From Adineta steineri (Eukaryota > Rotifera > Eurotatoria > Adinetida > Adinetidae), in NCBI GenBank assembly GCA_905250115.1, contig CAJNOI010000120.1, positions 126,253 through 190,252 on the forward strand: a DNA stretch of 64,000 nucleotides, given 5' to 3'. The notes beneath the pieces were generated by a model. It saw only the letters and a program-made list of their open reading frames with translations. It was not told the DNA's origin and did no database searches. Numbering within the stretch: position 1 is the first letter of the stretch; each line of letters opens with the position of its first letter. Made by a program: the position numbers and the translations under genes. Shown piece after piece: positions 48,993-60,543 of the stretch.

Positions 48993-51900
48993 ATTTGTTT
49001 GTTTTCGAAATGAATAATGATAATCTATAAGAAAAGATTAAATATTTCTTATGATGGAAAAAAAACAAATAGTTGATGATCAATATCTATAGATTTCATT
49101 TCAAATATTATTATTGTCTTTCAAGATAGAAATATGAAGACAAAAAAAATCTATCGTTGTAATTTAGTCGATCGCTAATCAATGACGAATTCTATATTAT
49201 TATAGCTGAACAATACATTTTATATTTGTTATTCATATTATTCTAGAATATTTCTCTGAATGTATATCTTAAGATTATAAAAGTGAACTTAAAGATTCAC
49301 TATAACAGATAAATACAAAAAATAAAATTAATTTTTTTTTAATTTTTCAATCAAATGATTATATATATATAATTAAACATGATAAAATGTGACAAAATAT
49401 TATTTTAATATTATCAGACGAGTAAAGGAATTACTTAAATGGATTATTACATGATATTTGTTATTTTGTTTTGTAATATTTACCGTTAGAAAGTATTCGA
49501 TGATGACTGAAATGAAAAATGAATAAATATACGTAATAAGTAGTTAAGTAACGAAATAGAAAAGAAAATTATGAAAACAAAATCGAACGTTGTTATTTCT
49601 TTCTTATAAAGTAGTAATGATTATGCATGAATGCTTTCTATCTTATATTAACAAAAACAATGTATTATGATAAATGGATATAAACACAATTTTCTATTTC
49701 TTGTCATAAACGTACTTTTACCTTGAGTTATAATATGAAGATAGAAAAAGAAAAATATTTATGAGAAGCGCAGTTACCTTTTTTTTTTAGCAAATGACTG
49801 GTGATTTCTCAGATCCTAATAATACTAAGAAGCGCATTTACCTCAAACCTATTATATACACATGTTCGAATGTGAAAGGTTTTATTTACAATTTTATTTT
49901 GTGTGATTTTAGCTTCTTAAGCATATGCAATTAAATTTATCTCACTTCTTTCGTTCGCACGATAATAGTAAGGCATATTTTTCTCTTAACACTCCAATTA
50001 CACATACGAGCTGTATTTGTACATGTTTTGAGTCACCTGGAGATTTATTCATCATATAAAAAATATATAAAAAATCGATAAAGAATTATGAAACATGTTT
50101 TATAGACAACAGAGTACAGTTCTAAACAGATCAATAAATTTTTTATTAATCAAATTAGAAATGTTGTATTCAGAATTTAATTATTTTCTATTCATGATTA
50201 GAACAAAATTTCAAGCATGTTTTCTGTTTAATTTATCTGCTACAAGTAAATATAAATACGAATGTCATAGTCAATTATCATCTATTTACATTTATCCATT
50301 TATGTAAAAAAAAAAAACCGGTTCGAATAAAATATACAAGATGCATCATATTAAATTCATTATGTTGAACATTCTCAATTAGTAATCTGTAATACCACTT
50401 CTTTATTTCCTTCTCTGATCAATAAAATGCACTTTAGATCAAGAGATTATTAAATGAACAAAGAAAAAGAAGGAAGTGAGATGATATTACATCGAAAGAA
50501 AAAAGATAAGAACTATAGAAATGTTGAAATTAATCAAACTTCGTAAATGTTTATCACGATTGAAATTCAATATGTATGTGTCCCAGGCAAAACTTGCTTT
50601 TATTCCGCGCGAAAAATTGAGTTTTGTTTTTTTTCTTGGTCGGGCAAATCAGTAATAATTGATAAGATAAATAACGTATCAATTGATTAAGAAAAACTTA
50701 TTTTAAAATATTTTATTGAGTGGAAATGACAAAACTTACTCAATGAGATAAAAATAATTATTTTACTCATCTCACTCATGAAAAAAATTTATGATATTCT
50801 TTAACACAATTTTCGTTATATTTTGTTTTAAACATCTACCGCATTCTACATTTTTCTACAACTATATTCATTTTTTATTTGATACATCTTCCAAAATTTA
50901 TGCTCATTTTTTAAGATACAATTTGCGATCTCTACATCTTTCAAAAACTATATTGTTTTTTTTATTAAATATGTCACAGTTAACATGAGAATTCAGTTGA
51001 GTTTGGAATGTGCGAAAATTTAAAAGAAAACAAAAATATAGAAAAAGATTTTTCTATTAGAATAAAATAGATTATTTGTATAGTATCGCCCAAGAAAAAA
51101 AACATATATTAAAAACAACTAATAAAAAACTAGGTGACTCATTGCATCATATATATTTTTTTTCGATGTTTTTGTGTTTTCTGTGCTCGTCATTTAGAAT
51201 TAAAAGAAAAAATATCGAGCAAGATTTTTTTGTTAGAATAAAATAAATAATTTGTATAATAGTTTCCAAAAAAAACATACATTAAAAGCAATGAAAAAAA
51301 AATTGGCGAACTCATTTTGTCATATATTTAATTTTTTTTCAAAATCTGCGTGTTTTTTGTGTGTTCGTCATTTATTATATATTAATTTACTCAATGTTTA
51401 GTATTATAAAGATATAAAATAATTGATTGTCTCATAATATATTATTATATAGCTTCCCTAAAATTATTATTTCCATAAATTTTGCTAAGATCTACTAAAT
51501 TAAATATTTATGTCGCTTGTGTAAATGAACTGTATTCTATTTATCGCGATTCGTTACTATGAAACATATAATGATTAAACATAAGCTATGACGACATTTT
51601 TAATTAGATAAATCGATGTATTTTGTTTTTATAATTAAAATATTACTATTTGATGGAAATATTTAATGAGAAAATAATACACAATCGTACGTTTCCGTTG
51701 CCTTATGTTTATTTAACTACTAACTCTCATTTTTTCTTGAATGTGATCGTAAATTTTAAAATCTGTTTATCATATTTCTTTCTTTGATTTATCATCACAC
51801 ATAATAAACATAATCTAATTGAAAATATTCATGTCTTTTCCTTTGTAACCGATTTTAAAAATACTTACGAAATCTCAATTACAGAAGAAAAAAATCTACG

Positions 51901-52727
51901 TAAAACTCTCTTATATTTACCATATTATTCTCCATCAATAAAATCGATTTTTTAATCTTGTTAGCATAAAAAAGAAATACAATATAATAAAAACTAAACA
52001 ATTCATTTTTAGCCAATAGTCAATGCCCCCATGTCCTCATTATCAAAAAAATAGTTAATATATTTAAGAACGAAACACTGACAAAATCAATTCTACGTAA
52101 TCAGAAATACTCTATTATCATAAAAATTCTTCTTAAAATCTACATACAATTTATTATTAGCGGAAATATGATAATTTTATAAAATTAAAACTATAACCTT
52201 CTTCTAATTTTATTTATAAATAGCTCACAGCTATAAAATACCACAAAAACTTCGAAAAAAAAATATTTTATTAATTTTAAACCTATTTTAAACTCATCTG
52301 CGACAAATATAACTTGCGAACTCTACATCTTTCTAAAGTTTTATTCATTTTTTATTGAATACAACTTAAGAAATTTACAACTTTGAAAAATTGAAAATAA
52401 TAATAACAACTGAATTATATTTTGAAATTTGTTTTAAAATCACATGATCATAGAATCATCTTAAAATCAAGTTTACTTAGTTCTGCCTGACACATATGCA
52501 TTTATCTATTTGTTGAGCCTATAGTTCAAAAGTTTCGAAGAAGTTCACATTCTCACACATATAGAAATGTTCAAATTTATACAACAATTTTAAGATGCTT
52601 TTTTTTGTATAAAATATAGATTGACTACGCTTGAACGTCGTCAGAGCGATATTCTTTGCATTTCAAGATCTTAATAAATAACACATTTTTAAAAATTAAA
52701 AATATCTTAACAATTATTCTATATCTG
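48993..52727. other. Gene-free AT-rich stretch
   Basis: No coding sequence with family features. Contains the 176-bp tandem duplication at 51010-51375. Two open frames near 50.1 and 50.8 kb are Phe/Ile-rich translations of AT-rich DNA and are not supported. Confidence 0.5.
51010..51375. repeat. Two-copy tandem repeat, period about 176 bp
   Basis: Shared words include TTTAGAATTAAAAGAAAA-like starts, GATTTTT..TTAGAATAAAATA (51047 and 51223), ACATATATTAAAA/ACATACATTAAAA, and GTGTTTTCTGTGCTCGTCATTTA/GTGTTCGTCATTTA ends. The copies are diverged. Confidence 0.6.
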
Positions 52728-53354
52728 AATGTAGAAAGGAAATAATATCAACGTAGGCTAACTATACGAATCATAAATATCTTCAGATATGACTACATAC
52801 TTGCATTAAATGAAAGTTTGCGATATTTTCTTTGCAAACCTGAAAGCGAAAAAACGGTTTTTTGTTCTTAGGAAAAGAAAAGAAATTAAATCGTTTACAA
52901 GCATCACCTCGACACCTTCATATTGTTCAAGTTATATTAGACAATCATATTTAACTGTTAGTTAGAGATGCTGACGACTATCTGCAATTGTATTTAAGTT
53001 GCCTAAATTTCAATCAATTATCTAAAATATTATATTATAAGAACATAATGGAGAATATACAAAATATAATTAATCAATAGAATTAACTTTTATTTATTAT
53101 TTTATATATATAAATACGTGATTCTTGTCAAATTCAAGATGATTGATGTTACAAATATATAATTTATCATAATTATCTTAAATTTTATAAACAAGATTAA
53201 ATCAGAAATATATAACTTTATTTAAGATACTAAAAAGAAAAACATAAATAAATAAACGCAAATAGAAAAATTAAAATTTTATAATGTGTGAAAAAGTGAA
53301 AAATAAAAAAAAGATAAATAAATTTTTTATTATAATTGTTCATATAGTACGTAT
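52728..53354. repeat. Long repeat, copy 2, ending at assembly gap
   Basis: Nearly identical to 44744-45365 and in the same orientation. The last matching bases (CATATAGTACGTAT) abut the Ns, so the duplicated segment probably continues into unsequenced DNA. Confidence 0.85.
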
Positions 53355-53454
53355 NNNNNNNNNNNNNNNNNNNNNNNNNNNNNNNNNNNNNNNNNNNNNN
53401 NNNNNNNNNNNNNNNNNNNNNNNNNNNNNNNNNNNNNNNNNNNNNNNNNNNNNN
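53355..53454. other. Assembly gap of 100 Ns
   Basis: Exactly 100 Ns, a conventional size for a gap of unknown length. The left flank matches the 3' flank of the ADP-ribosyltransferase-VCBS gene, so all or part of a second copy of that gene may be missing here. Confidence 0.95.
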
Positions 53455-53774
53455 CGATCGTGCATGGTGCAACACTAGATCAAGCTCAGGCAGGTGCAGC
53501 TAGACTGTCGTCTAACGTCTTAGTGATGAACTACGAAGTGCAGCAAAATTATTCTTATGTTCTGACCAGATATGGAGACTTAAGACAGCAGAAATATGGA
53601 AGTAACAATTTATTTCAAGATTTTAGTGGCTATTGTCATCTTAATCAACAACAAGTAGCCCGCCATACTCCTCCTAGTTCTCATACTTCTTTGTATTTAT
53701 CTGCACTTCTCTGTAGCTCGCTGTGCATAATTATATTTCGCTACCGCATTAAAGGTTTCTTTACATCTATTTAA
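53455..53774 (+). CDS. Partial open frame after the gap, unrecognised
   Basis: The frame is open from the gap edge (first residues IVHGATLDQAQ) to a stop at 53774. The first 75 residues have balanced, protein-like composition; the last part has a possible membrane helix (LYLSALLCSSLCIIIF). Base composition is less AT-rich than its surroundings. The 5' end is lost in the gap. No family recognised; it could be the last exon of a gene or a transposon fragment. Confidence 0.4.
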
Positions 53775-53979
53775 TGTGAATGCTATTGTCATGTTATTCA
53801 TAATTAATCTCTTTAAGAAGATAAAATATTTGCTCCTTTATTCTACTCTTTTTCGTGTTATCTATTTCTTTATCGTCATTTTTTTTCTTCCGCTCTTTTA
53901 TTTTTCTGTCACACATAGGCAGCTCTCTATAATAAATACAATGTAACTATGTTGTAGTCTCAAGCAGATTGGTTTACTA

Positions 53980-54441
53980 CAGTGTTACCAAATCTCCCGG
54001 TTTTTCCAGAAAAATTCCGGATTTTTCCGGGTTTCAGATGATTTTTTTGAATTAACTTTTATTTATTTGTTAATATTTATTTAATAGTTTATGTGCTTTT
54101 TTTATCGAAACCAGGGAACTATTGAAACTTATTCGTTCTAGTAAAAGTACTCTATTGTAAAACAACGTATTAATTAAAAGTGGAATTTATAATTTATCAC
54201 TTCTCATATATTTAGTTTATTCTATTTTGAATTTTTATGTTGATTTTCTTTTGGTATATTGAAACATATGTTTTTTGGAATAATAAATGGTATAATGGAA
54301 AACAAGATATATAGAAATTTATTTTAGCTAGTAAAAATTAACTGTTAAAAACTTTTCAGAATTTAACAAAAACGCTTGCGGAGTTTTCCTGATTTTGACA
54401 TTCAAATTCCGGTTTTCTGACTATGACATCTAGCATCACTG
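53980..54441. mobile_element. hAT-like non-autonomous element, 462 bp
   Basis: The ends are CAGTGTTACC and the complement of GGTTTTC...GCATCACTG, so both begin CAGTGNT. The flanking 8-mers GTTTACTA (53972-53979) and GTTCACTA (54442-54449) match at 7 of 8, as expected for an aged hAT target duplication. Inner TCCGG/CCGG words are also inverted (CTCCCGG, CCGGTTTT). No transposase. Confidence 0.6.
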
Positions 54442-54726
54442 GTTCACTATCAACTGTCTCCAGACTTCATTTTATTTTACGTGAAGTTTATGCATAATTA
54501 TATGTAGCTTAAACCGCCACATCTAAAATCATTGTAAGCGCTTTCGAGCGGAACGACAAATAAACTTCTGTTCAACCAAAAAAATATCTTTAGTTATTAT
54601 TTAAAGAAAGCTTGAAAGTATATCAGCAATATCAAGTCGTATGGAACAAAGACTTAAAAATAAAAGCAAACACATTGAATAATCAACCAAAAGGAGTTGA
54701 AATGAACTACACTTCTTTTATAAAAC

Positions 54727-54838
54727 AAGAATGTGAGTGTAGGTGACTGTTAGAAGCACTTTTATGATGTTTGAAAAAATGATGTGGGTACGTTCCTTCT
54801 ATAGAGACACCTATCCATCTCACATCCTCACCTCTTGG
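54727..54838. repeat. TGTGGG hairpin element, copy 8
   Basis: The left arm is AAGAATGTGAGTGTAGGTG. The right arm contains CACCTATCCATCTCACATCC followed by TCACCTCTT. The longer loop includes an extra GATGTGGGTA. Confidence 0.55.
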
Positions 54839-55896
54839 ACTAAATATTACATAAAGAGATAATAACCAGAAAGAAAAGTATCCGTTGTCGTTGTACAGCA
54901 TTTCAACGGATCCATATACTCTACAAGATACTAATATATTTTGTTTCATCTGTATTTTTGTTTCGAAAGTCAGTAGCAAAATCCGAGAAGTTGAAAGAGA
55001 AAGTAAATTTTTATCTGAATTCGTTCTGACGACGTCATTGTAAGGGCGGTAAATGTGTGTATGGTGATGCTTATTTTTATAATGATGTCATTTAATCTTA
55101 TCTTTCTCAAAATGTGACAAAACACATACATGATATCATATATATATATATATTATTCATTTACATTCACTTGTATCATATAAATCTTCAAAATAAGAAG
55201 AAATTCATAATAACAATAGCTAGGCTTTTCTTCTAAATTTTCCTAGTAAGTGTCAAATAATCTTGGTAAGTAGCTTTGAAGATTAGTTATTATATTTATC
55301 ATGCATAGGATAGGAAAAGTAATGGTAAGAGCTTATCAATTAACATTATATGACTTATTATCAATTCGATCACAGAATCTAGTCATTTATATAGAAATTG
55401 AATCGATGACAACTAGTTGATACGTATTGTGAAAAGGTTTTTTTAGGCATGCACCAATCCTATAAAGTCGATGATTATGATGAATAGTTTTTGCTATGTA
55501 AAACATCTACTCTTTACCAATTCTTCAAGTCATTTAAACGCACCATCAATCAGACTATACAACGCTATCGTCAAACTTGGAAAAATTGGACGGAAAGGAA
55601 AAAGGTCTGGAGATGACTGGTAAAAAACCGAAAGTTTCCGATTTTTTATCAGTCACCCTCAGTCCTTTTTTCTCTCTCGCGCACTCAACAGGTATTTTCC
55701 GTTTCATAGGTTATGGATAATTCCTTCTTATGCCTTCTCTCCACCGTATAAATAGCTGCTTGTGTAGCCACAATAAAGAAATAGAAATCTGTTTAATAAA
55801 AATATTCACGTTTGAATATTAAATAGTTAATTCTGAAGTAATTAATCTATTAAACAAATTTATTCATTTTTCAGATAAATTAATTCCAAAAGATCG

Positions 55897-56811
55897 ATGA
55901 CTCAACCTTTAGTCTCAACGATAACTCTTTCCAAATCATGTAGAATATGTCTCGATAATGATGATCAAAATGATTTGATTCGTCCATGTTTATGTTCTGG
56001 TGGTTCAGCATATGTTCATAGAAAATGTTTGAATAGTTGGCGATCAATGAATAGAAATGGTCGTGGTTTTAAATCTTGTGAAGTTTGTCAATTTGAATTT
56101 GTTATTGAACCAGTAATAGATGATCCATCGGCAGATAAGAAAAGATTAATAATATATCGTTTATTAGTTTCTCGTGATATAACATTAATTATTTTATTAA
56201 TTCAAGCATTTATTTTTGCATTAGCATTTTTAATGCAAGCTGCAGATAAACAAGATCGTAAAATTCAAAATTTATATCCTGATTCATTTACTTATTTTGG
56301 AACTTATTATTTAAGTAGTTTAATAATCTTTTTCGCTCTAGTTGGTTTCTTTGGTTTAATTGGTTATTGTTGTGGATTAATGAAAAACGATAATTATAAC
56401 AATAATAATTGTAATTGTACTGGTGTTCAATGTTTTTGTGTAGGTACGAGTTGTAATAACTGTGACTCAGGTAGTGGCGGTGGTGGTGGCAGTGGTGGTG
56501 AAGGTATTCTTGTAGTAATACTAATTATTGTCGTGATATTTGCTATTATTGGAGTATTTGTTGGAGTTATTCTTAGTATAATGATAGTAAAAAGTATAAT
56601 GGAACGTCATGCAAAACGATTATGGTTACGACAAGAAGCTAAAAAATATATTGTGAAAGATTTCGAAGGACAATTAGATCAATTACGCCAAATATCATCA
56701 CAACGTCAAATTACGATTCCAAGAAATCCAACAAGATTCAATACAGTTGGTAACAATACAAATAAAATAATGCCATCGGCACCACTTCCATCTGTATCAG
56801 TAATTACATAA
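55897..56811 (+). CDS. RING-CH (MARCH-like) membrane E3 ubiquitin ligase, copy 1
   Basis: Intronless, 304 residues. Residues about 16-67 are a C4HC3 RING-CH finger: CRIC, then CLCSGG, VHRKC and CEVC, with the conserved LNSWR after the His-Cys step. The family moves ubiquitin onto membrane proteins. After the finger are two membrane segments (ITLIILLIQAFIFALAFLMQ and a second near 136-160), a Cys/Asn/Gly-rich loop with many Cys (CNCTGVQCFCVGTSC) and a poly-Gly run, then a third hydrophobic segment near 203-230 and a basic tail (RHAKRLWLRQEAKKYIVKDF). The paralog at 58133 keeps the finger and the tail but lacks most of the Cys-rich loop. Confidence 0.85.
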   Translation: MTQPLVSTITLSKSCRICLDNDDQNDLIRPCLCSGGSAYVHRKCLNSWRSMNRNGRGFKSCEVCQFEFVIEPVIDDPSADKKRLIIYRLLVSRDITLIILLIQAFIFALAFLMQAADKQDRKIQNLYPDSFTYFGTYYLSSLIIFFALVGFFGLIGYCCGLMKNDNYNNNNCNCTGVQCFCVGTSCNNCDSGSGGGGGSGGEGILVVILIIVVIFAIIGVFVGVILSIMIVKSIMERHAKRLWLRQEAKKYIVKDFEGQLDQLRQISSQRQITIPRNPTRFNTVGNNTNKIMPSAPLPSVSVIT

Positions 56812-58132
56812 TAAACTAATCAAATTCGATATTTTTATAAAAAAATTAATTAAAATAAACTGTAATTATTAATAAATGAATAAATAATTTACTTTGAATC
56901 AGAGATCGGCGGGACGGTACAAAAAAATCCTTGTCCCGTCGATTTCTATATGATACATAAATAATTCTTATAGATTAGAAAACTTGACTGTAATGTTAAA
57001 AATGATGAGAAACGAATTTAGATTACAAACGTTTTTTTATTATTATCGTATACGTCTTATTTAACATTTATTTATCCTCTTCACATTCTCTATTTCTTTT
57101 TTATTCTTTCTTTGATAAAAAGAATAAATTATCTCTCTGCAGAAGTTGTTTCATGGTTTACGCCGAGTGTTTAACAATTTATTACTTATCGTTTTCTTTT
57201 ACTACCAAATGGACAAGTTACAATCTTTCATGGAATTTTATCAACACTATTCATCTATTATCAAAGTAATATATTCTATTTCAATTACTCACGAGAATGT
57301 ATTGTTTCTATTCGTGAATGTTTACAATATTTGAAAAATATATGATTCATTATTTTGCAATACAATCATAGAAGAATAAGATGTATGACATGCGTTTCGT
57401 GTCAATAAAAACAAAAGAGAATGAAAAGTAATGCGTTGAATTCTTTCAAAATGTAAAGGTATAAAATATGTATACAAACTGTTTTTAAGTTTATTATTTC
57501 GACACACAAAATTGATTGAGTAAGTGTAAAATATTTGTTGGTTATATTGTAAAATAGAATGATCAGTGGAGATAACTGTAAAAGGAATATAGTTTTCTCG
57601 TGACCAATTTTAATAGAACTAGAAAGTACCAAATCTTTGAACTTTCGATAGGATATCTAAGTTGATGTGGAACTTCATGCCTAGAATTGTTATCGCTCCT
57701 TTTTGTTCTTTGTTCCTCTTCTTTCACAAAACAATAATCATCGTTCTCTTCATAATATTCATTCGTTAAATACTCAAAGCAGTGGTGGATCTAGGATTTT
57801 GGAAGGGGGGGGGGGGGGGGGAACGATTTTTTTTTGAGTATGGAGGGGCGATACCTGGAGAGGGGGGCCCGGTTTTGGTTAGAAGCTATTTTTTGAGTCC
57901 AACCGAAGTAGTGTGAACCTATTTTTTCGTTCATTTTTGCTGTAAAAAATCAAAAAAAAATTCGGAAGGGGGATCACCTCCATCGCCCCCCTCCTCCTAA
58001 AGCCGCCACTGACTCAACGATATCACTAGTACGTGAGCACTATTAAATTTAAATATATAGATTATTCGAAAAAAAACTGTCAGTCCATTTTTTCATGATT
58101 GTACATTTATTTTAGTATTCCAGTGAAATTTG
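56812..58132. other. Spacer between RING-CH paralogs
   Basis: AT-rich, with the miniature transposon at 57780. TTTTAG near 58114 just before the ATG could be a 5' acceptor. Frames here have no coding features. Confidence 0.45.
57780..58011. mobile_element. hAT-like miniature element, 232 bp
   Basis: Inverted ends CAGTGGTGGATC and (complement) CAGTGGCGGCTT, the CAGNGG-type ends typical of hAT elements. Flanking 8-mers ACTCAAAG (57772-57779) and ACTCAACG (58012-58019) match at 7 of 8. Contains a run of about 16 G and a GC-rich interior. No coding capacity. Confidence 0.75.
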
Positions 58133-58899
58133 ATGATGTCTATCATAAAGATAGATGAACAATCAATGCAATGTAGAATATGTTTAGATACTGATAATCC
58201 AAATGATTTAATTAGTCCATGCTTATGTAGTGGCAGTTCGGAATATATTCATCGTGAATGTTTAAATCGTTGGCGATCAGAAAATGCTGATGGAAGAGCT
58301 TTCAATTATTGTAATGTTTGTCAATTCAAATATGTAATTGAAACTGTTATAAATGATCCAAAAGCTGATAAACAAAGACTTTTAAAATATTATCTATTTG
58401 TTACTCGTGATTTAATATTGATTACTTTATTAATTCAAATGCATATTATCGGTGGAACTTTTGTATTAAAAGCCCTGGATAAGAATAGTAATAATATTAA
58501 AAATTTATTTGCACATTCAATCAATGAATTTGTAATTTATTATTTAAGTGCGTTTGTAATGTTATTAGCCATTTTAGGCTTTTTATGTTTAATTATTGTT
58601 TGTTGTGCTGGTGGTTCGAATGGTTGTTCATCGGCTGGAAGTGGTTTATTCAAGAATAGTGGAAATAATGGGAATGGAATATTTTCTGTCGTTATTATTA
58701 TGATATTAATATTTGCTTTTATCGGTATATTCGTTGGAATATTTTTAAGTTTTATGATTTTAAAGAAAATAATGAAAAATCATACTGAGAAATTATGGTT
58801 ACGACAAGAAGCAGAAATATATGTTATACAAGATTTTCAAGGAAAAAAAGATGAACTAGACAACTATAGAAGAAACTTAAGTCAACACAATCTTGAATG
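58133..58899 (+). CDS. RING-CH (MARCH-like) membrane E3 ubiquitin ligase, copy 2
   Basis: Intronless, about 255 residues; first ATG at 58133, with another directly after it. The C4HC3 finger is intact: CRIC, CLCSGS, IHREC, CNVC. Segments corresponding to the three membrane helices of copy 1 are present (LITLLIQMHIIGGTFVL, FVIYYLSAFVMLLAILGFL and IFSVVIIMILIFAFIGIFVG). The loop between the second and third is shorter, with only a few Cys. The tail KLWLRQEAEIYVIQDFQGK matches copy 1. Tandem duplicate on the same strand, separated by 1.3 kb. Confidence 0.85.
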
Positions 58900-58937
58900 A
58901 ACTGAAATTTTGAGCATGCCATATATTATTTATGTAG

Positions 58938-59023
58938 TATCTTGAGGATGTGGGTGCGAGAGTAGCTTGGTACTGGTGTAGACTCTGATAAAGATTCACA
59001 CCAACACCTACACCCTCAAGATG
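58938..59023. repeat. TGTGGG hairpin element, copy 9
   Basis: The best-preserved ends: left TATCTTGAGGATGTGGGTG, right complement GCATCTTGAGGGTGTAGGTG. Loop about 40 bases. Suggests the family edge is ATCTTGAGG. Confidence 0.8.
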
Positions 59024-59217
59024 CTTTATTGTAAACGACTGCTAATTACTTTATTGATTTTCAAGATAATTACATCCAGCGACGTTTGTATACTCAAATA
59101 TACGATACATTTCTACATTTCAGTACAACTTCTTTTTTACCAATAAAAATAATCAAATTGTTTCGAGAGACTATTCGTATTATGAGCATTCACTGTATCA
59201 CTAACATTCACACCAAA

Positions 59218-59478
59218 CAGTATCGCTGTACAGCTGCGATACCTCGTTGAGAGAAGAAATTGTTTGTCAGTATTAACAGGAATATCATGCATTCACAACA
59301 AAGTCAGTAGTTTGAGATGTGTCGCTCTACATCTGTCGAATATCATTGACGCTGTGTGCATAATGAAGAAAGAAAAAATTGTTTGTCAGTATTATGAAGA
59401 ATATCATGCATTCAGAAGAAAGTCACTAATTTGAGTTGTGACGCTGTTCAGCTGCCATCCATCGTTGCGAGAAGCCTA
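59218..59478. repeat. Tandem repeat, period 119 bp
   Basis: Units share AATTGTTTGTCAGTATTA at 59262 and 59381, GAATATCATGCATTCA, AAGTCA, TTTGAG and GACGCTGT. A partial first unit begins near 59218 (ACAGTATCGCTGTACAGCTG). The last ends near 59478. Confidence 0.65.
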
Positions 59479-59513
59479 GTTTCAATGATTAATGCTCTGT
59501 GACTAAAGAAGAT

Positions 59514-59576
59514 AAAGGATGTGGGTGTGGGTGGTTATTGTTAGCGCTTATCATACCCATACCCACCCTCAAGATT
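59514..59576. repeat. TGTGGG hairpin element, copy 10
   Basis: Left GGATGTGGGTGTGGGTGG, right ACCCATACCCACCCTCAAG, loop with TTAGCGCTTA. Right edge is the family CTCAAGAT. Confidence 0.8.
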
Positions 59577-59885
59577 TGGGTGGATCATTGTTTGGGAGGA
59601 TAATAGATTAATTGTTGTTAGTGAACCTATCAAATCATTACCGAAACGTTCTTCAAAACACAATCGGACGGATAAGAATGCTGTTTTTTAATGAATTTCT
59701 GTATTTCAATTAGAAGTTGTTATCTGCACAGATAAGTTTCTGTCATAAAAAATCTTTTTTTTTCTAAATAAAATGTCATGCACTTGCAGAAGCGTGATGT
59801 TAATCAACCTAATTATCTTTATATCATGATTTGTTTTACAGAACTAGTGTCTATAAACAAAAACTAGCAGGAATATCTTTACGAG

Positions 59886-59948
59886 CGTGTTTATGTGTGT
59901 GGTTATCGATAATAAACGAGAAGAATACAAACACCCACATCCTCAATT
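59886..59948. repeat. TGTGGG hairpin element, copy 13 (degenerate)
   Basis: Right arm ACACCCACATCCTCAA is well preserved. The left arm (GTGTTTATGTGTGTGG) is degraded. Lies just upstream of the SLC22-like remnant. Confidence 0.45.
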
Positions 59949-59999
59949 ATTTATATTTATGCCAAAAAAATTTCTCCTACGAATGTACAAAATACAGGA

Positions 60000-60232
60000 A
60001 TGATAGTTTGTTCAATGGTTGCACGTATTGGAGCATTTTCAAATGATAATTTAGTATGAATAGAAATTTAAAGAAGATTTTACTTTTAATAAGATCATTT
60101 TAGACAAGTTTATCGATGCATTTACCAGTACTTTTGTATGGCAGTGCATCATTTATTGCAGCTATGTTTGCTCTAATGTTTTCTGAAATATTGAATCAAT
60201 CATTACTTCAATTAGTAGCCGATGTTGAATAA
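60000..60232 (+). pseudogene. Fragment of an SLC22-like organic ion transporter
   Basis: Two short exons, 60000-60053 and 60104-60232, join in phase 0 over a 50-bp intron. The first reads VCSMVARIGAF, which matches the SLC22 family segment of the form GxxSMxxRIGG. The second reads LPVLLYGSASFIAAMFALMF then SEILNQSLLQLVADVE and a stop, the usual last two helices and PETLxxPLPxTVxDxE end of SLC22 carriers, with P-E-T changed to S-E-I. The preceding ten helices are not found upstream, so this is a truncated remnant unless distant exons exist. Intron and frame are intact, which argues for recent loss. Confidence 0.6.
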
Positions 60233-60480
60233 ATGAAGTACAACAGATTTATTTGTATTGAATATATTTTATATGTATTTTTGTTTATTTAGTCGTAGAA
60301 CTTCTCGAACGAAATAATTCGTTAATTATGATAATGAATTAAAAGAGCATTCACCGAATTTATATGCTAATAATATTAAATCATCAGTTAGTATTGATCC
60401 TGATCGATATAATAGAGATGAAGTGAAGAGATTTTAGATGTTATCTTCAAATAAATATTACAATATTAACTTTTACTTAC

Positions 60481-60543
60481 ACATCTTGAGGGTGTGGATG
60501 TATGTGGATATGAGTATGATATCCAACATTACCCATACTCTCA
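60481..60543. repeat. TGTGGG hairpin element, copy 11
   Basis: Left ACATCTTGAGGGTGTGGATG, right ACATTACCCATACTCTCAG. Loop about 15 bases. G-rich arm on the left. Confidence 0.65.

Larger units (their letters stand above)
53775..55896. other. Gene-free stretch with mobile and hairpin elements
   Basis: Contains the hAT-like element at 53980 and hairpin copy 8. A pyrimidine tract and AG near 55874 precede the RING-CH ATG and may be a 5' UTR or leader acceptor. Otherwise AT-rich, no gene seen. Confidence 0.45.

Noticed and set aside
50095..50988. Small Phe/Ile-rich open frames
   Set aside because: They reflect AT-rich DNA, with no splice partners, signal peptides or paralogs.
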